DNA from: Pseudomonas sp. B20(2017)
GTDB taxonomy: Bacteria; Pseudomonadota; Gammaproteobacteria; Pseudomonadales; Pseudomonadaceae
Assembly: GCF_002113125.1 (NCBI RefSeq)
Contig: NZ_NEJP01000004.1
Location: 291,578 to 355,577 of the forward strand
DNA length: 64,000 nucleotides
Direction of reading: 5' to 3'
Below the pieces are notes generated by a model. That model searched no databases. It saw nothing but the letters and a program-made list of their open reading frames with translations, and was not told the DNA's origin. The position numbers and the translations under genes were made by a program. Of this stretch, positions 1 through 8,265 are shown piece by piece (position 1 is the stretch's first letter; every line of letters begins with the position of its first letter).

Positions 1-529
1 GCAATCGGTGGCGCTGGCGGCGGATCTGCTGGCGATTGCGATGGCCGAAATCGGCTCGATTGCCGAGCGGCGTCTGGATCGTCTGATCAACCCGCACGTT
101 AGCGGTCTGCCGGCGTTTCTGGTGGCCAATCCGGGGGTGAACTCCGGGATGATGATTGTGCAATACGTCGCCGCGTCGCTGTGCGCGGAAAACCGCCAGT
201 TGGCGCAACCGGCGGTGCTCGACAACTACGTCACTTCGGGCCTGCAGGAAGATCACTTGAGCATGGGCACCAACGCCGCGCTGAAGCTGCACCGCGCGCT
301 GGAAAACTGCACGCAGATCCTCGCCATCGAATACCTACTGGCGGCCCAGGCGTTTGAATTTCTCAAGGAACAGCGCTTCGGCGCTGGCACCGATACCGCC
401 TGGCGACTGCTGCGCGAAAAGGTTGCGGCCTACGATCAGGACCGCTGGCTGGCGCCGGATATCGCCGCTGCCGCAAGTGTTCTGAAAGACCCGGATCTGC
501 TGCACAACGCATTACCGAATTTGCACTGA
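1..529 (+). CDS. Histidine ammonia-lyase family protein, C-terminal part (cut by window edge)
   Basis: Only the last ~175 residues are present; the gene enters from the left edge and stops with TGA at 527-529. It aligns by eye with the C-terminal half of the complete HutH that follows (shared stretches such as [10 protein letters not shown] versus [10 protein letters not shown], and QEDHLSM versus QEDHVSM), so it is an aromatic amino acid lyase paralogue. The catalytic Ala-Ser-Gly (MIO) segment would lie upstream, outside the window. The usually conserved loop before QEDH reads [11 protein letters not shown] here instead of [11 protein letters not shown], so substrate preference or activity may differ from true histidase. 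Two hutH copies in one hut operon are known from fluorescent pseudomonads; this is probably the first copy (hutH1-like), but the assignment is by position. Confidence 0.88.
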   Translation, partial: QSVALAADLLAIAMAEIGSIAERRLDRLINPHVSGLPAFLVANPGVNSGMMIVQYVAASLCAENRQLAQPAVLDNYVTSGLQEDHLSMGTNAALKLHRALENCTQILAIEYLLAAQAFEFLKEQRFGAGTDTAWRLLREKVAAYDQDRWLAPDIAAAASVLKDPDLLHNALPNLH

Positions 530-645
530 AAACTACCCACGCCAGCGTGCCAAGGCGCGGCTCCCCAAAAGGGCAGACGCGACGGACAACGGACATCTCC
601 GGAGCGTCTGGCGAGTTAACAATAAACTCTCAAAAGGAGCACAAA

Positions 646-2178
646 ATGACTGCGCTGAACCTGATCCCCGGCCAACTGAGCCTGGCCCAATTGCGTGATG
701 TCTACCAGAACCCGGTCCGGCTGACCCTCGATAACAGCGCCGCCGCACAGATCGAAGCCAGCGTGGCCTGTGTCGAGCAGATCCTCGCGGAAAACCGCAC
801 CGCCTACGGCATCAACACCGGTTTCGGCCTGCTGGCCTCGACCCGCATCGCCAGCGAAGACCTGGAAAACCTCCAGCGCTCGCTGGTGCTGTCCCACGCC
901 GCCGGCGTCGGCCAGCCGATCAGCGATGAGCTGGTGCGTCTGATCATGGTGCTCAAGGTCAACAGCCTCAGCCGTGGTTTCTCCGGCATCCGTCGGGTGG
1001 TGATCGATGCGCTGATCGCCCTGATCAACGCCGAGGTTTACCCGCACATTCCGTTGAAAGGTTCGGTCGGTGCCTCCGGTGACCTCGCGCCATTGGCGCA
1101 CATGTCGCTGGTGCTGCTGGGCGAGGGCAAGGCGCGCTACAAGGGCGAGTGGATGGAAGCGACCGAAGCGCTGAAAGTCGCCGGTCTGACGCCGCTGACG
1201 CTGGCGGCGAAAGAAGGTCTGGCGCTGCTCAACGGCACTCAGGTTTCCACCGCATTCGCTTTGCGTGGTCTGTTCGAAGGCGAAGACCTGTTCGCCGGCG
1301 CGCTGGCGCTGGGCGGTCTGACGGTGGAAGCGGTGCTCGGCTCGCGTTCGCCGTTCGACGCACGCATCCACGCCGCCCGTGGCCAGAAAGGCCAGATCGA
1401 CGCCGCTGCCGCTTACCGCGATCTGCTGGGCGAGCGCAGCGAAGTCTCCGACTCGCACCAGAACTGCGAGAAGGTTCAGGACCCGTACTCGCTGCGTTGC
1501 CAGCCGCAAGTCATGGGCGCGTGCCTGACCCAGTTCCGTCAGGCCGCCGAAGTGCTGGCTGTCGAAGCCAACGCCGTATCCGACAACCCGTTGGTGTTTG
1601 CCGCTGAAGGCGACGTGATTTCCGGCGGCAACTTCCACGCCGAACCGGTGGCCATGGCCGCTGACAACATGGCGCTGGCCATCGCCGAAATCGGTTCCCT
1701 GAGCGAGCGTCGTATCTCGCTGATGATGGACAAGCACATGTCGCAACTGCCGCCGTTCCTGGTGGCCAACGGTGGCGTGAACTCTGGTTTCATGATCGCT
1801 CAGGTGACTGCTGCGGCCCTGGCCAGCGAGAACAAGGCCCTGGCTCATCCGCATTCGGTGGACAGCCTGCCGACCTCCGCCAACCAGGAAGACCACGTCT
1901 CCATGGCCCCGGCCGCCGGCAAGCGCCTGTGGGAAATGGCCGAGAACACGCGCGGGATTCTCGCGGTGGAATGGCTGGCGGCGGTGCAGGGTCTGGACCT
2001 GCGCAACGGCCTGAAGACCTCGGCCAAACTGGAACGGGCCCGAGGGATTCTGCGTCGCGAAGTACCGTTCTACGAGAAGGACCGCTTCTTCGCGCCGGAC
2101 ATCAATGCGGCGACCGAACTGCTGGCGTCGCGGGTTCTGACTGAACTGGTTCCGGCTAAGCTGCTGCCGAGCCTGTGA
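646..2178 (+). CDS. hutH: Histidine ammonia-lyase (histidase)
   Basis: This enzyme removes ammonia from L-histidine to give urocanate, the first step of histidine utilisation, in the cytoplasm. The ATG at 646 is preceded by AAGGAG at 634-639 and gives 510 residues, the usual family length. The Ala-Ser-Gly triad that cyclises to the MIO electrophile is at residues 143-145 inside [15 protein letters not shown], and the C-terminal [10 protein letters not shown] block is intact. An in-frame upstream ATG-like extension to 547 has no support. It lies 116 bp after the truncated paralogue and 100 bp before hutI, in the hut operon. A REPIN in the gap to hutI may lower or stabilise transcript ends. Confidence 0.97.
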   Translation: MTALNLIPGQLSLAQLRDVYQNPVRLTLDNSAAAQIEASVACVEQILAENRTAYGINTGFGLLASTRIASEDLENLQRSLVLSHAAGVGQPISDELVRLIMVLKVNSLSRGFSGIRRVVIDALIALINAEVYPHIPLKGSVGASGDLAPLAHMSLVLLGEGKARYKGEWMEATEALKVAGLTPLTLAAKEGLALLNGTQVSTAFALRGLFEGEDLFAGALALGGLTVEAVLGSRSPFDARIHAARGQKGQIDAAAAYRDLLGERSEVSDSHQNCEKVQDPYSLRCQPQVMGACLTQFRQAAEVLAVEANAVSDNPLVFAAEGDVISGGNFHAEPVAMAADNMALAIAEIGSLSERRISLMMDKHMSQLPPFLVANGGVNSGFMIAQVTAAALASENKALAHPHSVDSLPTSANQEDHVSMAPAAGKRLWEMAENTRGILAVEWLAAVQGLDLRNGLKTSAKLERARGILRREVPFYEKDRFFAPDINAATELLASRVLTELVPAKLLPSL

Positions 2179-2185
2179 TGGCCTC

Positions 2186-2250
2186 TTCGCGAGCAAGCTC
2201 GCTCCCACAGAGGTACGAGTTTCAACTGTGGGAGCGAGCTTGCTCGCGAA
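2186..2250. repeat. REPIN (short-loop class) between hutH and hutI
   Basis: Two inverted REP arms: TTCGCGAGCAAGCTCGCTCC... at 2186-2210 and its reverse complement CTGTGGGAGCGAGCTTGCTC... at 2226-2250, with a 15-nt spacer. Each arm is itself palindromic (GCGAGCAAGCTCGC). This copy lies inside the hut operon. Confidence 0.93.
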
Positions 2251-2278
2251 TCGATTTTGAACAAGACGAGGACTTGGG

Positions 2279-3484
2279 ATGAAAACCCTCTGGCAACACT
2301 GCCACGTCGCAACCATGGCGCAAGGCGTCTACTCGATCATCGAGGATGCGGCCATCGTGACGTCCGGTGCACTCATCGAGTGGATCGGCCCGCGCAGCCA
2401 ATTGCCGTCAGGCGAATACCCGGCGGTCAATGACCTGCAAGGCGCGTGGGTCACCCCCGGCCTGATCGACTGCCACACCCACACCGTGTTCGGCGGCAAC
2501 CGCAGCGGCGAATTCGAGAAGCGCCTGCAAGGCGTCAGCTACGCCGAGATCGCAGCGGCTGGCGGTGGCATCGCCAGCACCGTGCGCGCCACGCGGGAAG
2601 CCTCGGAAGACGAGCTGTTCGCCAGCGCCGCCAAACGCCTGAAAAGCCTGATGCGCGACGGCGTGACCACGGTCGAAATGAAATCCGGCTACGGTCTCGA
2701 TCTGGCCAGCGAGCGCAAGATCCTGCGGGTCATCCGTCGCCTCGCCGCCGAGCTGCCGATCAGCGTGCGCAGCACCTGCCTGGCCGCCCATGCATTGCCA
2801 CCGGAATACAAGGATCGCGCCGACGATTACATCGATCACATCTGCGCCGAGATGCTTCCCGCGTTGGCCGCCGAAGGCCTGGTGGATGCGGTGGATGCGT
2901 TCTGCGAATACCTGGCGTTCTCCCCGGAGCAGGTCGAGCGGGTGTTCATCGCCGCGCAAAAACTCGGTCTGCCGGTGAAGCTGCACGCCGAGCAATTGTC
3001 GTCACTACACGGCTCCAGTCTGGCCGCGCGATACAAAGCGTTGTCCGCCGATCACCTGGAGTTCATGGACGAAGCCGACGCCATCGCCATGGCTGAATCC
3101 GATACCGTCGCGGTGCTGTTGCCGGGCGCGTTTTACTTCTTGCGCGAAACCCAATTGCCGCCGATGGAAGCCCTGCGCAAACACAAAGTGAAAATCGCCA
3201 TCGCCAGCGACCTCAACCCCGGCACCTCGCCGGCGCTGTCGTTGCGTCTGATGCTGAACATGGCCTGCACCTGCTTCCGCATGACCCCGGAAGAAGCCTT
3301 GGCCGGCGCCACGATTCACGCGGCGCAAGCCCTGGGCATGGCCGATACCCACGGCTCGCTGGAAGCCGGCAAGGTCGCGGATTTTGTCGCCTGGCAGATC
3401 GACCGCCCGGCGGACCTGGCGTACTGGCTGGGTGGCGAACTGGACAAACGCGTCGTGCGTCACGGCGTTGAATCAAGTCTGTAG
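2279..3484 (+). CDS. hutI: Imidazolonepropionase
   Basis: HutI hydrolyses 4-imidazolone-5-propionate to N-formimino-L-glutamate, the third step of histidine breakdown. The protein has 401 residues, normal for the family. It is an amidohydrolase: the metal-binding HxH lies at residues 66-68 in CHTHTVFGG, and the later conserved [15 protein letters not shown] and SDLNPGTSP segments are present. Translation starts at ATG 2279 after AGACGAGG. hutG follows 10 bp after its stop, so the two are surely co-transcribed. Together with HutH, HutU (outside the window) and HutG it completes the five-step Pseudomonas-type route or its formylglutamate branch. Confidence 0.96.
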   Translation: MKTLWQHCHVATMAQGVYSIIEDAAIVTSGALIEWIGPRSQLPSGEYPAVNDLQGAWVTPGLIDCHTHTVFGGNRSGEFEKRLQGVSYAEIAAAGGGIASTVRATREASEDELFASAAKRLKSLMRDGVTTVEMKSGYGLDLASERKILRVIRRLAAELPISVRSTCLAAHALPPEYKDRADDYIDHICAEMLPALAAEGLVDAVDAFCEYLAFSPEQVERVFIAAQKLGLPVKLHAEQLSSLHGSSLAARYKALSADHLEFMDEADAIAMAESDTVAVLLPGAFYFLRETQLPPMEALRKHKVKIAIASDLNPGTSPALSLRLMLNMACTCFRMTPEEALAGATIHAAQALGMADTHGSLEAGKVADFVAWQIDRPADLAYWLGGELDKRVVRHGVESSL

Positions 3485-3494
3485 GAGAGCGGTT

Positions 3495-4298
3495 GTGGAT
3501 AAGGTTCTGAACTTCAAACAAGGTCGCGTGCCGCTGCTGATCAGCATGCCCCACGCCGGTGTGCGCCTGACCCCGGCGGTCGAGGCCGGGTTGATCCCGG
3601 ACGCGAAAAGCCTGCCGGACACTGACTGGCACATTCCGCAGCTCTACGATTTCGCCGCCGAACTGGGTGCCAGCACCCTGGCGGCCGAGTACTCACGGTT
3701 CGTCATCGACCTGAACCGGCCGTCCGACGACAAGCCGCTGTACGCCGGCGCCACCACCGGTCTGTACCCGGCGACGCTGTTCGATGGCATTCCGTTGTTC
3801 AAGGAAGGGCAGGAGCCGTCGAAAGAAGAGCGTGCGACGTACCTGGAGCAGATCTGGACGCCGTACCACCGCACCTTGCAGGAAGAGCTGGCGCGGCTGA
3901 AGGCCGAGTTCGGTTACGCATTGCTGTTCGATGCGCATTCGATCCGTTCGATCATCCCGCACCTGTTCGACGGCAAGCTGCCGGATTTCAACCTCGGCAC
4001 CTTCAATGGCGCCAGTTGCGATCCACAACTGGCCACGCAACTGGAAGCGATCTGTGCATGCCACGACGCTTACAGCCATGTGCTGAACGGGCGCTTCAAG
4101 GGCGGCCATATCACCCGTCACTACGGCAACCCGGCCGATGACATCCACGCCGTGCAACTGGAACTGGGCCAGTGCACCTATATGGAAGAGTTCGAACCGT
4201 TCCGCTACCGCGCCGATCTGGCGGAGCCGACGCGGGTGGTGCTCAAGGAGTTGCTGCAAGGGCTGCTTGCCTGGGGCGCGACTCGCTACAAATCCTGA
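3495..4298 (+). CDS. hutG: N-formylglutamate amidohydrolase (deformylase)
   Basis: HutG releases formate from N-formyl-L-glutamate to yield glutamate, the last step of the histidine pathway used by pseudomonads. I place the start at GTG 3495 because AGGAGAG (3483-3489) sits about 6 nt upstream and overlaps the hutI stop, and because this start gives 267 residues beginning MDKVLNFKQG, typical of the family; the in-frame ATG at 3384 lies inside hutI. Family hallmarks of the N-formylglutamate amidohydrolase fold are SMPHAG near the N-terminus, RFVIDLNR and LLFDAHS. It is the last gene of the hut operon, followed by a REPIN. Confidence 0.95.
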   Translation: MDKVLNFKQGRVPLLISMPHAGVRLTPAVEAGLIPDAKSLPDTDWHIPQLYDFAAELGASTLAAEYSRFVIDLNRPSDDKPLYAGATTGLYPATLFDGIPLFKEGQEPSKEERATYLEQIWTPYHRTLQEELARLKAEFGYALLFDAHSIRSIIPHLFDGKLPDFNLGTFNGASCDPQLATQLEAICACHDAYSHVLNGRFKGGHITRHYGNPADDIHAVQLELGQCTYMEEFEPFRYRADLAEPTRVVLKELLQGLLAWGATRYKS

Positions 4299-4314
4299 AT
4301 ACACACCAGGAACC

Positions 4315-4406
4315 CTGTGGGAGCGAGCTTGCTCGCGATGGCGTCGTGTCAGTCGACATCAATAGTGACTGAACCACCGCCATCGCGAGCAAGCTCGCTC
4401 CCACAG
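4315..4406. repeat. REPIN (long-loop class) after hutG
   Basis: Arms CTGTGGGAGCGAGCTTGCTC... (from 4315) and its reverse complement ending CTCCCACAG at 4406. The spacer contains a GTCAG...CTGA-like imperfect palindrome shared with the other long-loop copies. It closes the hut operon. Confidence 0.93.
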
Positions 4407-4482
4407 TTTTTGTGGTGACCACAGGTTTGTGCACGGCTTGGGTCGCTACCGTGCAAATCCCGGTCGCCACAGTTCGTTTTTC

Positions 4483-4562
4483 CGTCTCGTCTGCTGCGTA
4501 ATGTTTCGGCCACGGTGCAAGAAGACACCGATCCGAACAATAACCCGCTGCCGCACGAGACG
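4483..4562 (+). promoter_or_regulatory. Inverted repeat in the leader of the binding-protein gene
   Basis: CGTCTCGT at 4483-4490 is exactly complementary to ACGAGACG at 4555-4562. The right half covers the only Shine-Dalgarno-like bases (ACGAGA) before the ATG at 4570. If both are in the mRNA the stem could mask the ribosome binding site. This is inferred from sequence only; no known riboswitch class was recognised. Confidence 0.3.
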
Positions 4563-4569
4563 ATCCCAC

Positions 4570-5517
4570 ATGAAAAAACTGTTCACTCGTTGTGCGTTAA
4601 TCCTCACCAGCAGTGCGCTGCTCAGCGCCGGCGCCATGGCTTCCGACGATGCTTCCTGCAAAACCGTGCGCATGGGCGTGGTCAACTGGACCGACGTGAT
4701 CGCCACCAGTGGCATGGCCGACGTGCTGCTCAACAGCCTCGGTTATGAAAGCAAGCAGACCAGTGCGGTGCAGCAAATCATCTTCGCCGGCATCCGCGAC
4801 AAGCGTCTGGATATCTTCCTCGGCTACTGGAAACCGGCGATGGACAAGAACATCGCGCCGTTTCTCGCCGCCAATCAGGTCAAGGTCATGGACAAGCCAA
4901 GTCTGGCGGATGCCCAGGCGACGCTGGCAGTGCCGGACTACGTCGCGGCGGCCGGGCTGAAAACCTTCGGCGACATCGCGAAATTCAAGGATCAGCTCGG
5001 CGGCAAGATCTACGGCATCGAGCCCGGCAGCGGCGCCAACACCACGATCAAGACCATGATCGAAACCAACCACTTCGGCCTGAAGGATTTCAAGATCATC
5101 GAGTCGGGTGAGGCCGGCATGCTCGCCGCCGTGCAGCGGGCAGTGAACCGCAAAGAGTTCGTGGTATTCGTCGGCTGGACCCCGCATCCGATGAACATCA
5201 ACATGAAAATTACCTACCTGACCGGCAGCGAAGACGTCTACGGCCCGAACGAAGGCGCCGCCACCGTTTCCACCGTCACCGCGCCGGACTACGCCGAGCG
5301 CTGCCCGAACGTCCATCGACTGTTGGAAAACCTGACCTTCACCGCCGCCCTGGAAAGCCAGTTGATGGTGCCGATCATGGAGCGCAAAACGCCTCAGGAA
5401 GTGGCGAAAACCTGGCTGCGTGAGCATCCCGAAGACCTGCAACGCTGGCTGGCGGGTGTCAGCAGTTTTGACGGAAAGGACGGCGTGGCCACGGTTCAGG
5501 CCAGCCTGAAAAACTGA
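4570..5517 (+). CDS. Glycine betaine/choline/carnitine-type ABC transporter substrate-binding protein
   Basis: This is a periplasmic binding protein of the OpuAC/ChoX type that captures quaternary ammonium compounds. It has 315 residues from ATG 4570. The signal peptide MKKLFTRCALILTSSALLSA ends near ...AGAMASDD. Features typical of the family include VNWTDVIATSG, the tryptophan-rich GYWKPAMD and VGWTPHPMN segments (aromatic residues form the cation cage), and the closing LTFT...LMVPIMERK region. No permease or ATPase gene adjoins it, so it probably delivers ligand to a core transporter encoded elsewhere, as the Pseudomonas CbcX/BetX/CaiX proteins do. Its stop overlaps the next start by one base (TGATG), so it is coupled to an esterase. 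The exact ligand is unknown. Confidence 0.88.
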   Translation: MKKLFTRCALILTSSALLSAGAMASDDASCKTVRMGVVNWTDVIATSGMADVLLNSLGYESKQTSAVQQIIFAGIRDKRLDIFLGYWKPAMDKNIAPFLAANQVKVMDKPSLADAQATLAVPDYVAAAGLKTFGDIAKFKDQLGGKIYGIEPGSGANTTIKTMIETNHFGLKDFKIIESGEAGMLAAVQRAVNRKEFVVFVGWTPHPMNINMKITYLTGSEDVYGPNEGAATVSTVTAPDYAERCPNVHRLLENLTFTAALESQLMVPIMERKTPQEVAKTWLREHPEDLQRWLAGVSSFDGKDGVATVQASLKN

Positions 5518-6434
5518 TGAGTACCTATCTACTTTCACCGGCGATGGCGGCGTTCGTCGCCAGAACAGAAGGTTTTGCCAGCGATGACAGCAGCCTCGGC
5601 GGATTGCGCAAATCCTATGACGACATGTGCCGCGCCTTCACGCCCGAACGGCCGGCGGGTCTGGAGGTGGTGGATTTCCAGTTGAGCGGGGTGGCGGTGC
5701 GCTCGTATCGCCCGCCCGTCCAGCCATCGGCCAGTGGCTGGCCGTGCGTGTTGTATCTGCACGGCGGCGGTTGGGTGGTTGGCGGGCTGGACTCCCATGA
5801 TTTCATCTGCTTCGAGCTGGCCACGGCGCTCGGGGCAATGGTGGTGGCGGTGGATTATCGGCTGGCGCCGGAGCATCCGTTCCCGGCCGGTTTCGAGGAT
5901 TGCCTGAGCGTCTGGCGCGCGTTGCGCAGCGGGCCGTTCTGGTTCGATCCCGGACGGATGCTGGTGGCGGGCGACAGCGCCGGAGGCAATCTGGCGGCGG
6001 CGCTGTGCCTGGCGCTGCGCGATGCCGGCGAGCCGCTGCCGGGCGCGCAGGTCTTGATCTATCCGGGGCTGGGTGGCGACGAGCAGTTGGCATCACGCAG
6101 CGAATGCGCCGATGCGCCGTTGCTCGCCAGCAGCGATGTCGATTGCTATCACGCCTTGTACCTGCGCGGCACCGCGAAGCCGAACGCTTATGCGATGCCG
6201 TTGCTCGCCGAGGACTTCAGCGGTTTGCCTCCGGCCTGGATCGCGGTGGCGCAGTTCGATCCGCTGCGTGACGACGGCGTGTGCTACGCCGAACGGCTGA
6301 ATGCGGCGGGCGTCGACGCGACGCTGTACTACGGCGAAGGGCTAGTTCACGGCTGCCTGCGAGCGCGGCATCAGGTCGCCGAGGTTGATCGTCTCTTCGA
6401 GAGCCTGCTGGGGTTCATGGCTGACAAATTGTGA
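5517..6434 (+). CDS. HSL-family alpha/beta hydrolase (esterase/lipase)
   Basis: A 305-residue cytoplasmic esterase of the hormone-sensitive-lipase group. The oxyanion-hole motif HGGGW is at residues 82-86 and the nucleophile elbow GDSAGG at 152-157 (Ser154); Asp248 in FDPLRDDG and His278 in GLVHGC complete a plausible catalytic triad. The start codon overlaps the stop of the binding-protein gene, so the two are translated together. In P. aeruginosa a similar lipolytic enzyme near the carnitine catabolism genes hydrolyses short acylcarnitines; the pairing here suggests a choline, betaine or carnitine ester as substrate, but that is inference. No carnitine dehydrogenase genes are present nearby. 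Confidence 0.88.
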   Translation: MSTYLLSPAMAAFVARTEGFASDDSSLGGLRKSYDDMCRAFTPERPAGLEVVDFQLSGVAVRSYRPPVQPSASGWPCVLYLHGGGWVVGGLDSHDFICFELATALGAMVVAVDYRLAPEHPFPAGFEDCLSVWRALRSGPFWFDPGRMLVAGDSAGGNLAAALCLALRDAGEPLPGAQVLIYPGLGGDEQLASRSECADAPLLASSDVDCYHALYLRGTAKPNAYAMPLLAEDFSGLPPAWIAVAQFDPLRDDGVCYAERLNAAGVDATLYYGEGLVHGCLRARHQVAEVDRLFESLLGFMADKL

Positions 6435-6538
6435 CAGCGTGCGGGCATGCTCATTGACGTAAATCGGGTTTATGATGCCGGACGGCAGAATAATAGAAGT
6501 CCCCCCAGGGATGACCTCGACCCCTTACGGAGCGCGCA

Positions 6539-7510
6539 ATGCAGACTTTGTTTCCGCAGATCAAACCTCACGCACGGCACGATCTGGCCGTCGATGACAC
6601 CCATACGCTGTACGTCGACGAAAGCGGTTCACCGGAAGGTTTGCCGGTGGTGTTCATCCACGGAGGTCCCGGCGCCGGGTGCGACGCCCAGAGTCGCCGC
6701 TACTTCGATCCGAACCTGTATCGCATTGTCACCTTCGACCAGCGCGGCTGCGGTCGCTCCACGCCCCACGCCAGTCTGGAAAACAACACCACCTGGGATC
6801 TGGTCGAAGACCTCGAGCGCATTCGCAAACATCTGGGCATTGATAAATGGGTGCTGTTCGGCGGTTCCTGGGGTTCGACCCTGGCGCTGGCCTACGCGCA
6901 GACCCACCCGGAGCGCGTGCATGGTCTGATCCTGCGCGGGATCTTTCTCTGCCGTCCGCAGGAAATCGAATGGTTCTACCAGGCCGGTGCCAGCCGTCTG
7001 TTCCCCGATTACTGGCAGGACTACCTCGCGCCGATTCCGCTGGACGAGCGCGACGATCTGCTCAGCGCTTTCCACAAACGCCTGACCGGCAACGACCAGA
7101 TCGCCCAGATGCACGCGGCCAAGGCCTGGTCGACCTGGGAAGGGCGCACCGCGACCCTGCGCCCGAATCCGCTGGTGGTCGACCGCTTCTCCGAACCGCA
7201 GCGCGCCTTGTCGATCGCGCGGATCGAATGCCACTACTTCACCAACAATGCGTTCCTTGAGCCAAACCAGCTGATTCGCGACATGGGCAAGATCGCCCAT
7301 CTGCCGGGCGTGATCATCCACGGTCGCTACGACGTGATCTGCCCGCTCGACAATGCCTGGGAATTGCATCAGGCCTGGCCGAACAGCGAGCTGCAGGTGA
7401 TCCGCGATGCCGGCCACGCCGCGTCCGAACCGGGCATCACCGATGCACTGGTGCGCGCCGCCAGCAAAATGGCCCGTCGTCTGCTCGACCTGCCGCCCGA
7501 AGAAGCATGA
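6539..7510 (+). CDS. pip: Proline iminopeptidase
   Basis: Pip removes N-terminal proline from peptides in the cytoplasm (peptidase family S33). The 323-residue product has the family's HGGPGAGC at 41-48, the DQRGCGRS strand-turn at 67-74 and the nucleophile elbow GGSWGS at 108-113 (Ser110), with the His late in [10 protein letters not shown]. The start ATG 6539 has a weak ACGGAG site at 6527-6532. The last bases overlap the dtd start (ATGA, 7507-7510), giving translational coupling; the pair pip-dtd followed by opgGH is the same order as in P. aeruginosa. Confidence 0.95.
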   Translation: MQTLFPQIKPHARHDLAVDDTHTLYVDESGSPEGLPVVFIHGGPGAGCDAQSRRYFDPNLYRIVTFDQRGCGRSTPHASLENNTTWDLVEDLERIRKHLGIDKWVLFGGSWGSTLALAYAQTHPERVHGLILRGIFLCRPQEIEWFYQAGASRLFPDYWQDYLAPIPLDERDDLLSAFHKRLTGNDQIAQMHAAKAWSTWEGRTATLRPNPLVVDRFSEPQRALSIARIECHYFTNNAFLEPNQLIRDMGKIAHLPGVIIHGRYDVICPLDNAWELHQAWPNSELQVIRDAGHAASEPGITDALVRAASKMARRLLDLPPEEA

Positions 7511-7944
7511 AGGGTCTTTTGCAGCGCGTGAAAGGCGCGCGGGTCGAGGTGGCGGGCGAGGTGGTCGGCAGTGTTGATCAGGGCTTGCTGGTGCTGGTGG
7601 CGGTCGAACCCGACGACACGCCGGCCAGCGCCGACAAACTTCTGCATAAGCTGCTTAACTATCGAGTGTTCAGTGACGCCGAGGGCAAGATGAATCTGTC
7701 CTTGGCGGATGTGGGCGGCGGGTTGCTGCTGGTCTCTCAGTTCACCCTCGCTGCCGACACCAAAAGCGGGTTGCGCCCGAGTTTCTCGACCGCCGCCCCT
7801 CCGGCGCTGGGCGAAGAATTATTCGACTATCTATTAAGCAAAGCGAAACAGATGCATGGCACAGTGGCATCAGGTAGATTCGGCGCGGATATGCAGGTGC
7901 ACCTGGTCAACGATGGCCCGGTAACCTTCCTGTTACAGACATGA
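7507..7944 (+). CDS. dtd: D-aminoacyl-tRNA deacylase
   Basis: Dtd hydrolyses D-amino acids (and glycine mischarged to tRNA-Ala) from tRNAs, a proofreading role. The 145-residue protein has the two signature motifs that form the active site across the dimer interface: SQFTL at 77-81 and GPVT at 137-140 (within NDGPVTF). It begins inside the end of pip by an ATGA overlap, so it depends on pip translation. No clear terminator follows; the 321-bp gap to opgG starts directly after the stop. Confidence 0.96.
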   Translation: MKGLLQRVKGARVEVAGEVVGSVDQGLLVLVAVEPDDTPASADKLLHKLLNYRVFSDAEGKMNLSLADVGGGLLLVSQFTLAADTKSGLRPSFSTAAPPALGEELFDYLLSKAKQMHGTVASGRFGADMQVHLVNDGPVTFLLQT

Positions 7945-8265
7945 AAGCGCTTGAAACATCTTTTTAAGGGCTTTTCGACTGAAAACAGGGAATTTTCGCG
8001 ATAAATACTTTGTTACCCCTGATGCGTTGTCACGCGGGCTACTAGATAATCGCGCGCTACGGGGATCAGCGTTCGTTGGTCCATTTTGACTTAGGTAGAG
8101 ACTTGTCCGGATCCGATTGGGGAATCATTTTGACCCAGCGGAGTCGGAACAATGCTCGCCAACTTGGCAAGGGTGCCCTGAAAGGTCGGTTTTTTTGTAC
8201 CGAATCCCTCACAGGCACTTCATCTGGCCGTTGGTTTATTGATCTGTTTTCGGCGAGGGTTGCTC
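7945..8265 (+). other. Intergenic leader region before opgG, 321 bp
   Basis: No gene is supported here. The stretch is less GC-rich than the flanking genes and probably holds the opgGH promoter and a long 5' leader. GATAAT at about 8045 resembles a -10 box, but no well-spaced -35 was found. A short TCGGT...ACCGA inverted repeat around a T-run near 8184-8202 could be a hairpin. A 66-residue open frame at 8076-8276 shows no protein-like features. Confidence 0.4.

Noticed and set aside
4409..4569. Possible riboswitch before the binding-protein gene
   Set aside because: No match to any riboswitch core I know. Only a simple long-range inverted repeat is visible, reported as such.
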